DNA of 64,000 nt from Phyllobacterium calauticae (GCF_019991125.1 NZ_JAGENB010000002.1:434001-498000), one strand, 5' to 3'; shown: positions 1-10,001, counted from the stretch's first letter. Program-made: numbers and translations. The notes: a model not told the origin generated them from the letters alone.

Positions 1-121
1 AATGCCGCATTGGCAGGACCGCCTGTTCATCGCGCTGGCGCGCACCGCCAGCGATGCCACGGAGTATTTCCAGATTCCGACCGGACGCGTCGTCGAGATC
101 GGCACCCAGGTAAACATCTAG
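1..121 (+). CDS. kup: Kup potassium uptake protein, C-terminal end (partial)
   Basis: Only the last 40 codons are in the window, read from position 2 and ending in TAG at 119-121; the real start lies upstream of base 1. The tail contains [20 protein letters not shown] followed by [13 protein letters not shown], which is how low-affinity K+ transporters of the Kup family end (the cytoplasmic C-terminal domain). From family knowledge the whole protein is an inner-membrane K+/H+ symporter of about 630 residues. No terminator is obvious before the next gene. Confidence 0.75.
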   Translation, partial: MPHWQDRLFIALARTASDATEYFQIPTGRVVEIGTQVNI

Positions 122-196
122 CAGTGAGACGCGATATCGGGTTGAAAGACCCGCATCGCGTCTGTATGCCCGTAGCAGCAAACGGGCAGGGTCAGA

Positions 197-1420
197 TTGA
201 AAAAACAGCGGATTGCCATTGTGGGTGCGGGCCCGGCGGGGCTTGCCGCCGCGCTCTATCTTCATCGCGCCGGGCATGATGTCAAACTGCTCGAACGGTT
301 TGCCGCCCCTTCGCCCCTCGGCTCCGGCCTCATCCTGCAACCCACCGGCCTGACGGTGCTCAGCGATCTCGGGCTGTTTGACAGCATTTCCGGGCTCGGC
401 AACCGGATCGACCGGCTCTACGGTGCCGATGCCCTGTCCGGGCGGGCGGTGCTGGATGTCCGGTATGCCGCACTGAAAAGCGGACGCTACGGCATTGCCG
501 TGCATCGCGCCGCCCTGTTCGATGTGCTGTATCAGGCGGTGCTGCAGGCGCGTATCGATATCAAGACCAATGTCGACGTCGTCACGATGGACACGGGCAA
601 CGGCCGGGCATGGCTGATGACCAGTACCGGCCGCAGCATCGGCACCTTCGATCTGGTCGTCGATGCCAGCGGCTCGCGCTCGCGGCTCAAGCAGTTTGCC
701 ATCCATCCCTGCGAACCGGAGCCCCTGACGTACGGCGCCTTCTGGACATCGCTGAAATGGCAGGGGGAGGGGTTTGACACGCGCTCGCTGCTGCAGCGCT
801 ACCGCAAGGCCGGCGTGATGATCGGCGTTCTGCCGATTGGCAGGACCGATGTGGGCGGCGATGACATGGCGGCATTCTTCTGGAGCACAAAGCCGGATGA
901 AGCGGAGGCCCTGCGCGCTGCGGGGATCGAGAGCTGGAAGGACCGGGTGCTGTCGCTCTGGCCGGAATGCTCGGCCTATACCGATCAGATCGGCGGTTTC
1001 GACGATATGACGCTGGCGCGTTATGGCCACCACACGCTGGCCATGCCCGCCGGGCGTCACCTCGCCGTCATCGGCGATGCGGCCCATTCCACCAGCCCGC
1101 AGCTGGGGCAGGGCGCCAACATGGCGCTGCTGGATGCACGGGCGCTCGCCCATGCCCTTGCCACCTCCACGGAGCTGGATGCGGCGCTGTCCGCCTATGC
1201 CGCCTCCCGCCGGACGCATGTGCGCGGCTTCCAGGCCCTGTCGCGGGCATTCACCCCGTTCTACCAGTCGGATTCGACCCTGCTGCCCTTTGCACGCGAT
1301 TGGGTGGTTCCAACCGTGGCGCGCATTCCGCCAGCGCCGCAGCTTCTGGCATCGATGGTATCGGGTACCCTGATCGACCCGTTCCGGCCAATCGGTTTGC
1401 GGGAAAAAGCCTGGTTCTAG
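197..1420 (+). CDS. FAD-dependent monooxygenase (UbiH / salicylate hydroxylase type)
   Basis: The 407-residue protein begins with a Rossmann FAD site, IVGAGPAGLAAALYL, at residues 8-22. It has the second FAD-binding motif GDAAHSTSPQLGQGANMAL near residue 290, as in class A aromatic hydroxylases and ubiquinone hydroxylases. The start is TTG at 197, because no ATG in frame precedes the dinucleotide fold. The substrate cannot be read from the sequence. The TetR regulator that follows after 81 bp is a plausible local regulator, which suggests an inducible substrate or detoxification role (inference). Confidence 0.8.
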   Translation: MKKQRIAIVGAGPAGLAAALYLHRAGHDVKLLERFAAPSPLGSGLILQPTGLTVLSDLGLFDSISGLGNRIDRLYGADALSGRAVLDVRYAALKSGRYGIAVHRAALFDVLYQAVLQARIDIKTNVDVVTMDTGNGRAWLMTSTGRSIGTFDLVVDASGSRSRLKQFAIHPCEPEPLTYGAFWTSLKWQGEGFDTRSLLQRYRKAGVMIGVLPIGRTDVGGDDMAAFFWSTKPDEAEALRAAGIESWKDRVLSLWPECSAYTDQIGGFDDMTLARYGHHTLAMPAGRHLAVIGDAAHSTSPQLGQGANMALLDARALAHALATSTELDAALSAYAASRRTHVRGFQALSRAFTPFYQSDSTLLPFARDWVVPTVARIPPAPQLLASMVSGTLIDPFRPIGLREKAWF

Positions 1421-1471
1421 AAATCTTTTTCATCCCCACTTGCCAAACGATTTTCATGGCTCTAGAACCGA

Positions 1472-1489
1472 ACCGTAACGTACGGTACG
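1472..1489. promoter_or_regulatory. Candidate TetR operator (overlapping inverted repeats)
   Basis: Two overlapping dyads lie 13-30 bp before the TetR start. ACCGT and ACGGT are separated by 5 bp (1472-1486), and CGTAC/GTACG surround one base (1479-1489). Placement directly before a TetR-type gene fits autoregulation. This is sequence symmetry only. Confidence 0.45.
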
Positions 1490-1501
1490 GCAAATGAAGC
1501 C

Positions 1502-3224
<1,723 letters not shown>

Positions 3225-3248
3225 GGTCTTCGAGCTTTCCGAGAATCA

Positions 3249-3278
3249 GGCCGATAGAGCGATCTATCGGCCTTTTTT
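3249..3278 (+). terminator. Rho-independent terminator after ilvC
   Basis: A perfect 10-bp stem (GGCCGATAGA with TCTATCGGCC), a GCGA loop, then TTTTTT. The T run abuts the stop codon of the opposite-strand gene that ends at 3278, so the structure separates two convergent genes. Confidence 0.92.
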
Positions 3279-3634
3279 CATTGCAGCGTGCAGGTGCGGC
3301 GCGGCCCGCTCAGGGGCTGGTAGGTATTGTCGAAGGCACGGTAGGATTGATAGCGGTCCTGGCAGATCTGCGCCTGGGTGCGGGTCGTCGGCGAGATGAT
3401 GGGCCGGCGTGTGCGGAAATCGTTGCAGCGCGCCGAGCCCGTGCAGTTGGGCCCGGCAAGGTTGGCCGGGCTGTCGGTGCCGAGAATCAGCGGCTGCAGT
3501 GGAACCGGATCGTTGCCGCGCGGGGCCGGACGATAGGGCTGGACCTGTGCAGACGCGGTGCCAAGACCGAGGGTCAGGGCAAGGCCAAACGCGGCGAGGG
3601 CTGTGATCAGGGTCTTCATCATCGTCGTTTCCAT
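3278..3634 (-). CDS. Small secreted protein, function unknown
   Basis: About 118 residues from ATG at 3634, which is preceded by TTAGGGAAAACAGC. Downstream ATGs at 3622 and 3619 are possible alternatives. The N-terminus is a signal peptide: a lysine, then a hydrophobic run ALAAFGLALTLGLG and an ASA-Q cleavage site. The mature part is Pro/Arg/Thr-rich with four cysteines (NCTGSARC, ICQDR, RTCTLQ) that could form disulfides in the periplasm. I do not recognise the family. It is convergent with ilvC and shares its terminator region. Confidence 0.6.
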   Translation of the reverse strand: METTMMKTLITALAAFGLALTLGLGTASAQVQPYRPAPRGNDPVPLQPLILGTDSPANLAGPNCTGSARCNDFRTRRPIISPTTRTQAQICQDRYQSYRAFDNTYQPLSGPRRTCTLQ

Positions 3635-3792
3635 GCTGTTTTCCCTAATATAGGCCTTTGCGCACCCCGCCGCCACCGCCAAGCGGAAATCCCTGCGGTA
3701 ACGGTTTCGGCACTGGTTGTGGTTCGCCAATCAGGCTAGGTTCACAACAACGTCCTGCTTCGACCATTGGTTTCATAATTCAGGGTATGTGA

Positions 3793-4908
3793 ATGTCTGT
3801 ACGCATCGCCACGTTCAACGTCGAAAATCTGATGAACAGGTTCGATTTCTCCGGCTTCAAGAACAATCTGAACAAGGACCGGACGCTGCAGCTGTTCCAG
3901 ATCAATGACGAGGAACAGTACCGGCAGCTGGAACAGGCGCGGGCCATCGCCCATGCGGACGACACGCGCCAGCTGACGGCGCTTGCCATCGCCGAAACCC
4001 ATGCGGATATTCTTTGCCTGCAGGAAGTCGACAATATCGGTGCGCTGAATGCCTTCGAGTTCGGCTATCTCTTCAAGATGGTCGGTGAGGGCTACCGGCA
4101 CAAATACATGCTGGAAGGCAATGACAGCCGCGGCATCGACGTGGCGGTGCTGATGCGCGACCAGACCCGGCACGGCGAGCCGATCGAATTCATCGAAATG
4201 ACCAGCCATGCCCACGTGACCTATAATGATTTCGGTCTGTACAACGCCGAGATTGCAGCGCTCGGGCTTGAGCCGCATGAGCGCATTTTCAAGCGCGACT
4301 GCCTGGAGATCGACGTGCGAATCGGCGGGCGGCCGCTGACGCTGTTTGTCAGCCATTTCAAATCCATGGGGCCGCCGCGCAACGGGCTGGACGGGCGCAC
4401 AGCCTCCATGCCGGTGCGCGTGGCCGAAGCAAAAGCGGTGCGGCGGATCATCGAGGACCGGTTTGCCGATAGCGGCGGTTCGGCCAGCAAGCATTGGGTG
4501 ATCTGCGGCGATTTCAACGATTATCGCGAACGCATTGTCATTGGCGGCGATTCGCTGGCCGGATACACATTCGATCCGGTGCGCGAGGCGACGAGCAGCG
4601 TCGACGTGCTGCTGGACGGCGGGTTCTGCGAAAATCTGGTGGAACGGCGTCCGGTGATGGATCGCTGGACGCTGTACCATACGCGCGGCCCGGAGGAGCG
4701 GCACCTGTGCCAGCTCGATTACATCCTCGCGTCACCCGCATTGGCCAGAACCAACAGCAAGGCTGTGCCCGACATCATCCGGCGCGGCCAGCCATACCGC
4801 ACGATTTTCCCGCCGGACCAGAAGGTCGAGATGTTTCCACGGATCGGCTGGGACCGCCCCAAGGCAAGCGATCACTGCCCCGTTGCCGTCACATTCAACG
4901 TCATCTGA
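3793..4908 (+). CDS. Endonuclease/exonuclease/phosphatase family protein
   Basis: The 371-residue protein shows the EEP fold motifs in order. RIATFNVENLMNRF is at the N-terminus and LCLQEVDN follows (metal-ligand Glu). Then come FVSHFKSMG, CGDFNDYRE (Asp/Asn pair) and the C-terminal SDHCPV, with its catalytic Asp-His. No signal peptide is visible, so it is probably cytoplasmic. The substrate may be DNA, a phosphoinositide-like lipid or a phosphodiester. The Nudix gene begins 3 bp after its stop, so the two are co-transcribed. Confidence 0.85.
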   Translation: MSVRIATFNVENLMNRFDFSGFKNNLNKDRTLQLFQINDEEQYRQLEQARAIAHADDTRQLTALAIAETHADILCLQEVDNIGALNAFEFGYLFKMVGEGYRHKYMLEGNDSRGIDVAVLMRDQTRHGEPIEFIEMTSHAHVTYNDFGLYNAEIAALGLEPHERIFKRDCLEIDVRIGGRPLTLFVSHFKSMGPPRNGLDGRTASMPVRVAEAKAVRRIIEDRFADSGGSASKHWVICGDFNDYRERIVIGGDSLAGYTFDPVREATSSVDVLLDGGFCENLVERRPVMDRWTLYHTRGPEERHLCQLDYILASPALARTNSKAVPDIIRRGQPYRTIFPPDQKVEMFPRIGWDRPKASDHCPVAVTFNVI

Positions 4909-4911
4909 CCC

Positions 4912-5622
4912 ATGCACACCATTCCCGAAGCAGCCGTCATCGCGATCCGTCAGGCCATTGTGCGCGTGGAGGAGGGGCCTCTCGCCTACGATGTTCAGCA
5001 TCGCGCTGACATAGCCGCAAACTGGACACGCGAATTGGCGGCCAATCCCACGCTGTTCGACGGCTCGTTCTTCCTGGCGGAACAGGCCGGGATCGATGCC
5101 GGTATTTTCAGCGCGGCTTACAGGCGCACCACCTTTGCCACGATGATGCACTGGAAGCGCAACCGCACGGCTGCAAAGCCATGGCACATCTTCAGCGTCG
5201 GGGTCATGGTATCGGCCGACAACAGGCTGATTGCCGGGCAGATGGGCGCCACGACGTCGGCGGCGGGACGGGTGTATTTCCCGGCTGGCTCGTTCGATGC
5301 GGGCGATCTCGTGGGCGATCAGGTGGATTTCGACGGCAATGCCCAGCGCGAGGTGGCCGAGGAAACCGGCATCGATCTTGGCACCGCATCGCACGTGGAC
5401 GACATGGCCTATCTCGTCAGGGTGGGGCGGAGCATTGCCGTGTTCCGGCGTTATTATTTCCGGCAGACCGGCGATGAACTGCTCGCATCCATTCGCGCCA
5501 CCATTGCCGCCCAGGCCGATCCGGAACTGGACGGGGTCTGTGCCATTTCGGCGGCCGGCGAGATGGGGGAGGCGACGCCGCGTACCTTCGCCACTTTTGG
5601 CGATTGGCACTTCAGGCCATGA
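4912..5622 (+). CDS. Nudix hydrolase
   Basis: The 236-residue protein has a Nudix box at about residues 126-154, ending in REVAEETGIDL, which carries the Glu residues that bind Mg2+. The Nudix domain is preceded by about 95 extra residues, unlike minimal Nudix enzymes. The family hydrolyses nucleoside diphosphates linked to another moiety; the exact substrate is not predictable here. It lies 3 bp after the EEP-family gene, which hints at a shared nucleotide-processing role (inference). Confidence 0.88.
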   Translation: MHTIPEAAVIAIRQAIVRVEEGPLAYDVQHRADIAANWTRELAANPTLFDGSFFLAEQAGIDAGIFSAAYRRTTFATMMHWKRNRTAAKPWHIFSVGVMVSADNRLIAGQMGATTSAAGRVYFPAGSFDAGDLVGDQVDFDGNAQREVAEETGIDLGTASHVDDMAYLVRVGRSIAVFRRYYFRQTGDELLASIRATIAAQADPELDGVCAISAAGEMGEATPRTFATFGDWHFRP

Positions 5623-5730
5623 ACCACGCATCGCATGGCCTGCAGGCTGGAATGTCACCGTTACAAGGTTTATCTTGAACAGCTCTCTCCAGTGTCTACT
5701 TTCGCCGAGGGTTTGACGAGGAGTATGCAA

Positions 5731-6648
5731 ATGAGCGGCCGGCACTATCAAGTCTATGATGTTTTCACCGACAAGGTCCTGACAGGCAATCCCCTTGCGG
5801 TTGTGCACGATGCAGCCGGGCTGGACGATGCCGCCATGCAACGGATTGCCGGGCAATTCAATCTGTCAGAGACGGTGTTCGTCCTGCCGGCGCACAATCC
5901 TGCCCATACGGCGCAGATCAGGATTTTCACACCCGATTACGAAATGCCTTTCGCCGGTCATCCGACCGTCGGGACCGCCATTGCCCTGGCGCAAACCCGC
6001 TTTCCCGATGTGGCGAGCGATCAGGAAACGCTGATCATCCTGGAAGAGAAGATCGGCCCCGTCCGCTGCGGCGTGAAGCTCAGCAAGGCGGGAGCGTTTG
6101 CCGAATTCGATCTTCCCAAGCTGCCGGAACAGGTGCCGTACAATTCCGACAGGATCGCGCTGGCCAATGCCCTGCGTCTCGAACCCAAGGAGATCGGCTT
6201 CGAGAATCACGTTCCGACCGTCTGGGATGCGGGCGTGCCTTACCTGCTGATCCCGATTCACGGGCTGGCGGCTGCCGGGCGGATTCGAATCAATCAGGAC
6301 GCCATGAAAAGGGCAGCGCCTGTGATCGACGGGCGCCAGCTGCCCGTCTATGTCTATTGCCGCGAAACGACGCTGCACGACAGCAATTTTCATGCGCGGA
6401 TGTTTGTCAGCGACGAGGGCACCTACGAGGACCCGGCAACGGGTTCCGCCACGGCGGCCTTTGCCGGCGCCATCCAGCATTTTGACCAGCCGCTCGACGG
6501 ATTGTTGCGGCTGTGGCTGGAACAGGGCCAGGAAATGGGCCGCCCATCGCGATTGCGGCTGGAACTGGATATCGCCGACCAGAAGCTTGCCGGCGGGCGT
6601 ATCGGCGGTTCGGCGGTCAAGACGGCGGAGGGACAGCTTTTTGTTTAA
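5731..6648 (+). CDS. PhzF family isomerase/epimerase
   Basis: From ATG at 5731 (GAGGAG is placed 8 bp upstream; the ATG at 5725 sits too close to it) the product is 305 residues, the normal PhzF length. It starts YQVYDVFTDKVLTGNPLAVV. It keeps the active-site Glu context NLSETVF, the FTPDYEMPFAGHPTVGTA segment and the C-terminal DPATGSATAAFAG motif of the diaminopimelate-epimerase fold. The family includes phenazine-synthesis PhzF, but most members, probably this one too, are isomerases of unknown substrate. No other phenazine genes are nearby. Confidence 0.88.
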   Translation: MSGRHYQVYDVFTDKVLTGNPLAVVHDAAGLDDAAMQRIAGQFNLSETVFVLPAHNPAHTAQIRIFTPDYEMPFAGHPTVGTAIALAQTRFPDVASDQETLIILEEKIGPVRCGVKLSKAGAFAEFDLPKLPEQVPYNSDRIALANALRLEPKEIGFENHVPTVWDAGVPYLLIPIHGLAAAGRIRINQDAMKRAAPVIDGRQLPVYVYCRETTLHDSNFHARMFVSDEGTYEDPATGSATAAFAGAIQHFDQPLDGLLRLWLEQGQEMGRPSRLRLELDIADQKLAGGRIGGSAVKTAEGQLFV

Positions 6649-6691
6649 ACAACTTATTGTTCAAAGCTGACATAAAGTTTTCAAGAAGGGC

Positions 6692-6719
6692 TGGACAGGC
6701 CGGTTTTGCCCCGTTATAG
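6692..6719 (+). promoter_or_regulatory. Probable promoter of the tRNA-Lys gene
   Basis: TGGACA (6692-6697) and TTATAG (6714-6719) are 16 bp apart and lie 33 bp before the mature tRNA 5' end. This fits a sigma-70 type promoter. Confidence 0.55.
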
Positions 6720-6751
6720 AGCCCCCACCTTCGGTCGTCAAAGCGGCTGAC

Positions 6752-6827
<76 letters not shown>

Positions 6828-6832
6828 ATCAG

Positions 6833-6870
6833 AACCCCAGGTCATATCAATGGCTTGGGGTTTTTCTTTT
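6833..6870 (+). terminator. Terminator after tRNA-Lys
   Basis: AACCCCA and TGGGGTT form a stem with an internal A-rich loop, followed by TTTTTCTTTT. It begins 6 nt after the tRNA CCA end. Confidence 0.8.
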
Positions 6871-6888
6871 GCTGCGGTTCTGAAACAG

Positions 6889-7626
6889 TCACCGTTTTGG
6901 CTTTGCCAGCAGGTGAGGGTTGGGCAGGCCGATGAGATAATTCATGTCGATCTCATGCGCCTCGCGCCATTCAGGCTCCTCATCGATCGCAAAGAGATAC
7001 CCGTCTGCCGGCAGTGCTTCCATGATGGCAAAGCAATGGGCGCGCGCGTCGACCTGCATCATGTTGTGAATTTCGATGTCGAGAAACGGCAGCTGCTGCA
7101 ACACGCTGCGGGCGCCCTTCAGTGCCGCGACCTCGTGCCCTTCAACGTCGATCTTGAGGAAGTCGACATTGCCCAGATCCGCATCGTCCAGAGCGATGAC
7201 GTCGACAATCAGGTCACCATCGGGAGCATGAACATTGCTGTCGTTGAGGATGACGTTGCTGTGCGGCGCCAAAACCTTGTGGGTGCCCGTCTTCTGCCCG
7301 ACGGCCTTGCCATGAGCCACGACGTTTGTCAGTCCGTTCAGTTCGGCATTCCGCTGCACGACACCCGCATTGAATGGCAGTGCGTCAAAGGCGGTCACCC
7401 TGCCGGTGGGGCCGGACTTCTGGCTGAACAGCACGGTCATCAATCCATGATGGGAGCCGCAATCTACAACATGCGAGCCCGGTTTGATAAAGTAAAGGCA
7501 ACGCTCCCGAAACCCAGTATAATTGTTTCCTGCTGCAACATACCAATGATATCCAATCTCATCGGCGATGCAGAATGGTATAGATCGTTCGCCATATCTT
7601 ATGTTTTCAACGAATGGATATATCAA
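6889..7626 (-). CDS. FkbM family SAM-dependent methyltransferase
   Basis: The 245-residue protein has the FkbM pattern. HVVDCGSHHGLMTVLFSQ is motif I, binding S-adenosylmethionine, at about residues 54-71. DFLKIDVEGHE, at about 155-165, is the family signature. The family methylates hydroxyl groups of glycans, nodulation factors or polyketides; the acceptor here is unknown. It is a solitary gene on the minus strand facing the tRNA. Its codon use is less biased and it is A+T-richer at the 5' end than its neighbours, which may indicate acquisition. Confidence 0.82.
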   Translation of the reverse strand: MIYPFVENIRYGERSIPFCIADEIGYHWYVAAGNNYTGFRERCLYFIKPGSHVVDCGSHHGLMTVLFSQKSGPTGRVTAFDALPFNAGVVQRNAELNGLTNVVAHGKAVGQKTGTHKVLAPHSNVILNDSNVHAPDGDLIVDVIALDDADLGNVDFLKIDVEGHEVAALKGARSVLQQLPFLDIEIHNMMQVDARAHCFAIMEALPADGYLFAIDEEPEWREAHEIDMNYLIGLPNPHLLAKPKR

Positions 7627-7849
7627 TTACTTATCGCTCCCGTCGAATTATGTGTCATGTTATCATAGATAACCTTAATATTGCCCCGCTGTGCAAGTAT
7701 AAAATCAAATTCTTAGGGTTTGCGGTTGATTCGCCCGACGCTTCCGCCATCAAAAGCGCCGCAGCCATGGAATGGTCGAGTATGCAGCGGCGCCTTGAGG
7801 CCGCAAGACACATCGCGACAGAAGCAGCCGGTTTCCGCAGCATCACTTG
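7627..7849. other. Intergenic stretch without a supported gene
   Basis: This region lies between the 5' end of the FkbM gene and the candidate RNA. It is A+T-rich from 7627 to about 7720 (likely the FkbM promoter), then returns to normal composition. The short reading frames here have no family resemblance, no good ribosome binding site and unlikely composition, so I leave them out. Confidence 0.5.
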
Positions 7850-8024
7850 TCTCCGCCTTCCCATGGTTAACAGCGGTGCAGCCGACGGAGGATATAAGCC
7901 CTTGCGGCCGCTCGCTTCAGGGAGCGGGGCAAACGAAAACCATGGGCGGAACCGATGATTTCTGTTGCTTTCCGGCGGGCCCCAACTATAACGCCTTGAA
8001 CAGGGCCGAATGGCCCTTTTTTTT
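7850..8024 (+). ncRNA. Candidate structured small RNA with its own terminator
   Basis: No plus-strand gene lies between tRNA-Lys, which has its own terminator, and position 8003, yet a good intrinsic terminator sits at 8003-8024. Upstream, CCCATGGTT (7860-7868) pairs with AACCATGGG (7938-7946), extended by TCCG/CGGA around a small bulge. Inside is a second hairpin, with TTGC/GCAA and CCGCTC/GAGCGG arms (about 7900-7932). The result is a closed stem, open centre and terminal hairpin. I cannot assign a family; a 6S-like or rhizobial trans-acting RNA is possible. The 5' end is approximate. Confidence 0.4.
8003..8024 (+). terminator. Intrinsic terminator upstream of the RidA-family gene
   Basis: GGGCC, a GAAT loop, GGCCC, then eight T. 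It ends 44 bp before the next start codon. It either ends the candidate small RNA or attenuates the RidA-family gene. Confidence 0.75.
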
Positions 8025-8068
8025 CTTGCACGCATATCGATCTACCCAAACTGCTAGAGGAGCTTTCC

Positions 8069-8413
8069 ATGAGCATTCGTCGTATTGAAGTCGGTCCACG
8101 CATGAGCCAGGCCGTTATCCATGGCAACACGGTTTATCTCGCAGGGCAGGTAGGCACACCGGGCAAGAGCGTCACCGAGCAGACCAAGGATGTCTTGGCT
8201 TCGGTCGAGCGCCTGTTGAAGGAAGCCGGTTCCGACAAGTCCAAGATCCTGCAGGCGATCATCTGGATGGCCGACATGAAGGACTTTGCCGAAATGAATG
8301 CGGTTTGGGATGCCTGGGTCGATCCGGCCAACACGCCTGCGCGCGCTACCGGCGAAGCCAAGCTGGCGACCCCGGACTATCTCGTCGAAATCATCATCAC
8401 CGCTGCCATCTGA
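8069..8413 (+). CDS. RidA (YjgF/UK114) family protein
   Basis: The 114-residue protein belongs to the Rid superfamily: VYLAGQVGTPGKSVTEQTKD at about 22-41, LLKEAGSDKSKILQAIIWMADM, and the substrate-binding Arg in NTPARATGEA. The first residues, IRRIEVGPRMSQAV, point to a RidA-like subgroup rather than the archetype. RidA proteins hydrolyse reactive enamine/imine intermediates made by PLP enzymes and amine or amino-acid oxidases. The start follows CTAGAGGAGC. It is a single gene, close behind an intrinsic terminator. Confidence 0.87.
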   Translation: MSIRRIEVGPRMSQAVIHGNTVYLAGQVGTPGKSVTEQTKDVLASVERLLKEAGSDKSKILQAIIWMADMKDFAEMNAVWDAWVDPANTPARATGEAKLATPDYLVEIIITAAI

Positions 8414-8419
8414 TTCCCC

Positions 8420-8499
8420 GCCGAAATCCGTCCGACACGGCGGATTTGGCAAAGCGACAGGTTCATCCCGGCGGAAATATTGAATTTGCCGGGATGAAA
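8420..8499 (+). other. Two hairpins between the RidA-family gene and rpsU
   Basis: AAATCCG/CGGATTT (8424-8447) is followed by an 11-bp perfect stem, TTCATCCCGGC with GCCGGGATGAA (8462-8498). Neither has a T run, so they are poor terminators. They may be processing or regulatory structures between the RidA-family gene and rpsU. Confidence 0.4.
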
Positions 8500-8662
8500 T
8501 GAAGTGGATGTCAGTAAAACTGCTCCCGTGCACTGGATTTTTAGCGCGGGAATGAATAAAGTCCGCGCTTCTCGGGATTGCCGTTGTGGTAATTCATCAA
8601 ACGCTTGTCTGATTGTGACGCTTACGCCCGCAAGACGAGACAAGCATGGGTAAGGAAAACGA

Positions 8663-8938
8663 TTGCAAGTTCTCGTCCGTGACAACAATGTTGAACAGGC
8701 CCTCCGGGTCCTGAAAAAGAAGATGCAGCGCGAAGGTCTCTTTCGCGAAATGAAGGCGCGCCAGGCTTTTGAAAAGCCGTCCGAGCGCCGTGTCCGTGAA
8801 AAGGCTGAAGCCGTCAGCCGCGCCCGCAAGGCAGCGCGCAAGCAGGCACAGCGTGAAGGTCTGCTTCCTGGTCCGAAGAAGAAAGAACGCGTTGCCCGTC
8901 CAGGTGCCGCTTCCAGCGATTTCAGCAACAACCGATAA
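8663..8938 (+). CDS. rpsU: 30S ribosomal protein S21
   Basis: The product is [20 protein letters not shown] followed by the basic S21 core with [16 protein letters not shown], 91 residues in all. It is longer than the usual 70-78 because of a C-terminal extension ending in SSDFSNNR. The start is TTG at 8663 behind TAAGGAAAA; the ATG at 8646 is out of frame. S21 binds the 30S platform near the anti-Shine-Dalgarno region. The A/E-rich divergence suggests one of two S21 paralogues (inference). A terminator follows at 8978. Confidence 0.93.
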   Translation: MQVLVRDNNVEQALRVLKKKMQREGLFREMKARQAFEKPSERRVREKAEAVSRARKAARKQAQREGLLPGPKKKERVARPGAASSDFSNNR

Positions 8939-8977
8939 TCAATGACCGGAGTTTCCGGTCCTTGCAAAACGCGACAG

Positions 8978-9016
8978 AACCCGCACAGCGAGCCATGCTG
9001 GAGCGGGTTTCGTTTT
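8978..9016 (+). terminator. Probable terminator after rpsU
   Basis: AACCCGC (8978-8984) pairs with GCGGGTT (9003-9009), followed by TCGTTTT. A further hairpin without a T run (GACCGGA/TCCGGTC) lies just after the rpsU stop. Confidence 0.65.
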
Positions 9017-9048
9017 GTGAAGACTCCGCCATAACTATCGTCTTCACA
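9016..9048. promoter_or_regulatory. Inverted repeat upstream of FMN reductase
   Basis: Perfect 9-bp arms TGTGAAGAC (9016-9024) and GTCTTCACA (9040-9048) are separated by 15 bp, about 100 bp before the FMN reductase start. It could be an operator for a dimeric regulator. No regulator gene is adjacent. Confidence 0.4.
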
Positions 9049-9146
9049 TCGATATTACCCGGTTTCAAAAAAGTGCCTTCTTGTGCGCCGCATCACGCCG
9101 CGCCTATGCATGCTCCATGATATTCAAGCCTTATGGAGACCTTTCA

Positions 9147-9716
9147 ATGGCACCCAAGCTCAACATCGTCCACGTCAGCACCCGTCCGGGCCGCGCCGGT
9201 CAGCCGGTTGCCAAGTGGTTCCATGATTTTGCCAGCCAGGACGGCCAGTTCGAGCCGGTTCTGATTGATCTGGCCGATCTCAACCTGCCGGTTTTCGACG
9301 AACCCAACCACCCGCGTGCCCGGAAGTATGAGCATGCGCACACGAAAAAGTGGAGCGCGCTGATCGAAGCGGGCGATGCGATCGTGTTCGTGACGCCGGA
9401 ATATGACTATTTCGCTCCGCCGTCCCTGACCAATGCGATCATCTATCTGTGGCAGGAATGGAACTACAAACCGGTCGGTTTCGTCAGCTATGGCGGTGTG
9501 TCGGGCGGCCTGCGCTCGGTCGAATCGGTCAAGGGTCTCATCGCAGGCCTGCGGATGGTTCCCATTCCCGAAGGCGTTCCCGTTCCGGCGTACCAGCAGT
9601 TCATCAACGATGAAGGTGTCTTCCAGGCCAATGAACTGGTGACCGCGAGCGCCAACACCATGATTGGCGAATTGCTCAAGTGGAGCAATGCGTTGAAGCC
9701 GCTGCGCGCGTCCTGA
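9147..9716 (+). CDS. NADPH-dependent FMN reductase (flavodoxin-fold)
   Basis: From ATG at 9147 (GGAGA 8 bp upstream) the product is 189 residues. IVHVSTRPGRAGQPVAKWF is the phosphate-binding loop for FMN, and TPEYDYFAPPSLTNAIIYLW and YGGVSGGLRSVES are the other two conserved FMN_red (PF03358) segments. The family supplies reduced flavin to monooxygenases or reduces quinones and azo compounds. It stands alone, with an inverted repeat in its promoter. Confidence 0.88.
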   Translation: MAPKLNIVHVSTRPGRAGQPVAKWFHDFASQDGQFEPVLIDLADLNLPVFDEPNHPRARKYEHAHTKKWSALIEAGDAIVFVTPEYDYFAPPSLTNAIIYLWQEWNYKPVGFVSYGGVSGGLRSVESVKGLIAGLRMVPIPEGVPVPAYQQFINDEGVFQANELVTASANTMIGELLKWSNALKPLRAS

Positions 9717-9725
9717 TCCGGTCAA

Positions 9726-9762
9726 GGCGCCCGGAATCGACGGGGCGCCACACACACGATTT
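9726..9762 (+). terminator. Weak terminator after FMN reductase
   Basis: GGCGCCC (9726-9732) pairs with GGGCGCC (9743-9749); the downstream tract is CACACACGATTTT, so the U run is poor. Confidence 0.35.
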
Positions 9763-9773
9763 TACCGATTCGC

Positions 9774-9801
9774 TTGACAAATGGCGGATCGGGCGTTCAA
9801 T
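9774..9801 (+). promoter_or_regulatory. Promoter of the thiamine operon
   Basis: TTGACA at 9774-9779 with TTCAAT at 9796-9801 (16-bp spacing) sits just before the TPP aptamer, so transcription would start at the aptamer 5' edge. Confidence 0.6.
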
Positions 9802-9814
9802 TCAAGATATTCAC

Positions 9815-9910
9815 CAGGGGGGTCCCGACAAGGGGCTGAGATTCTGCTGGCTTTTGCAGCGCAGTGACCCGTTGAACCTGATCCAGTTCATACTGGCGTA
9901 GGGACGGTGC
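9815..9910 (+). promoter_or_regulatory. TPP riboswitch (THI element)
   Basis: The two conserved cores are clear. GGGGGGTCCCGACAAGG and GGCTGAGATTCTG form the P2/P3 side. GACCCGTTGAACCTGATC, then CAGTTCATACTGGCGTAGGGA, form the pyrophosphate side and closing P1. Binding of thiamin pyrophosphate turns off thiCOSG. The 110-nt expression platform up to the thiC AGGAG has no strong T-tailed hairpin, so translational control by hiding the ribosome binding site is more likely than termination (inference). Confidence 0.95.
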
Positions 9911-10001
9911 GAAAGTCATGCGAGTCAGCCTCGGCACATCCGTATCCGGATTCGCAATCTCTTTTCATCCTTCCGGCACAGAACTGGGTTTCCACGCTTG
10001 A

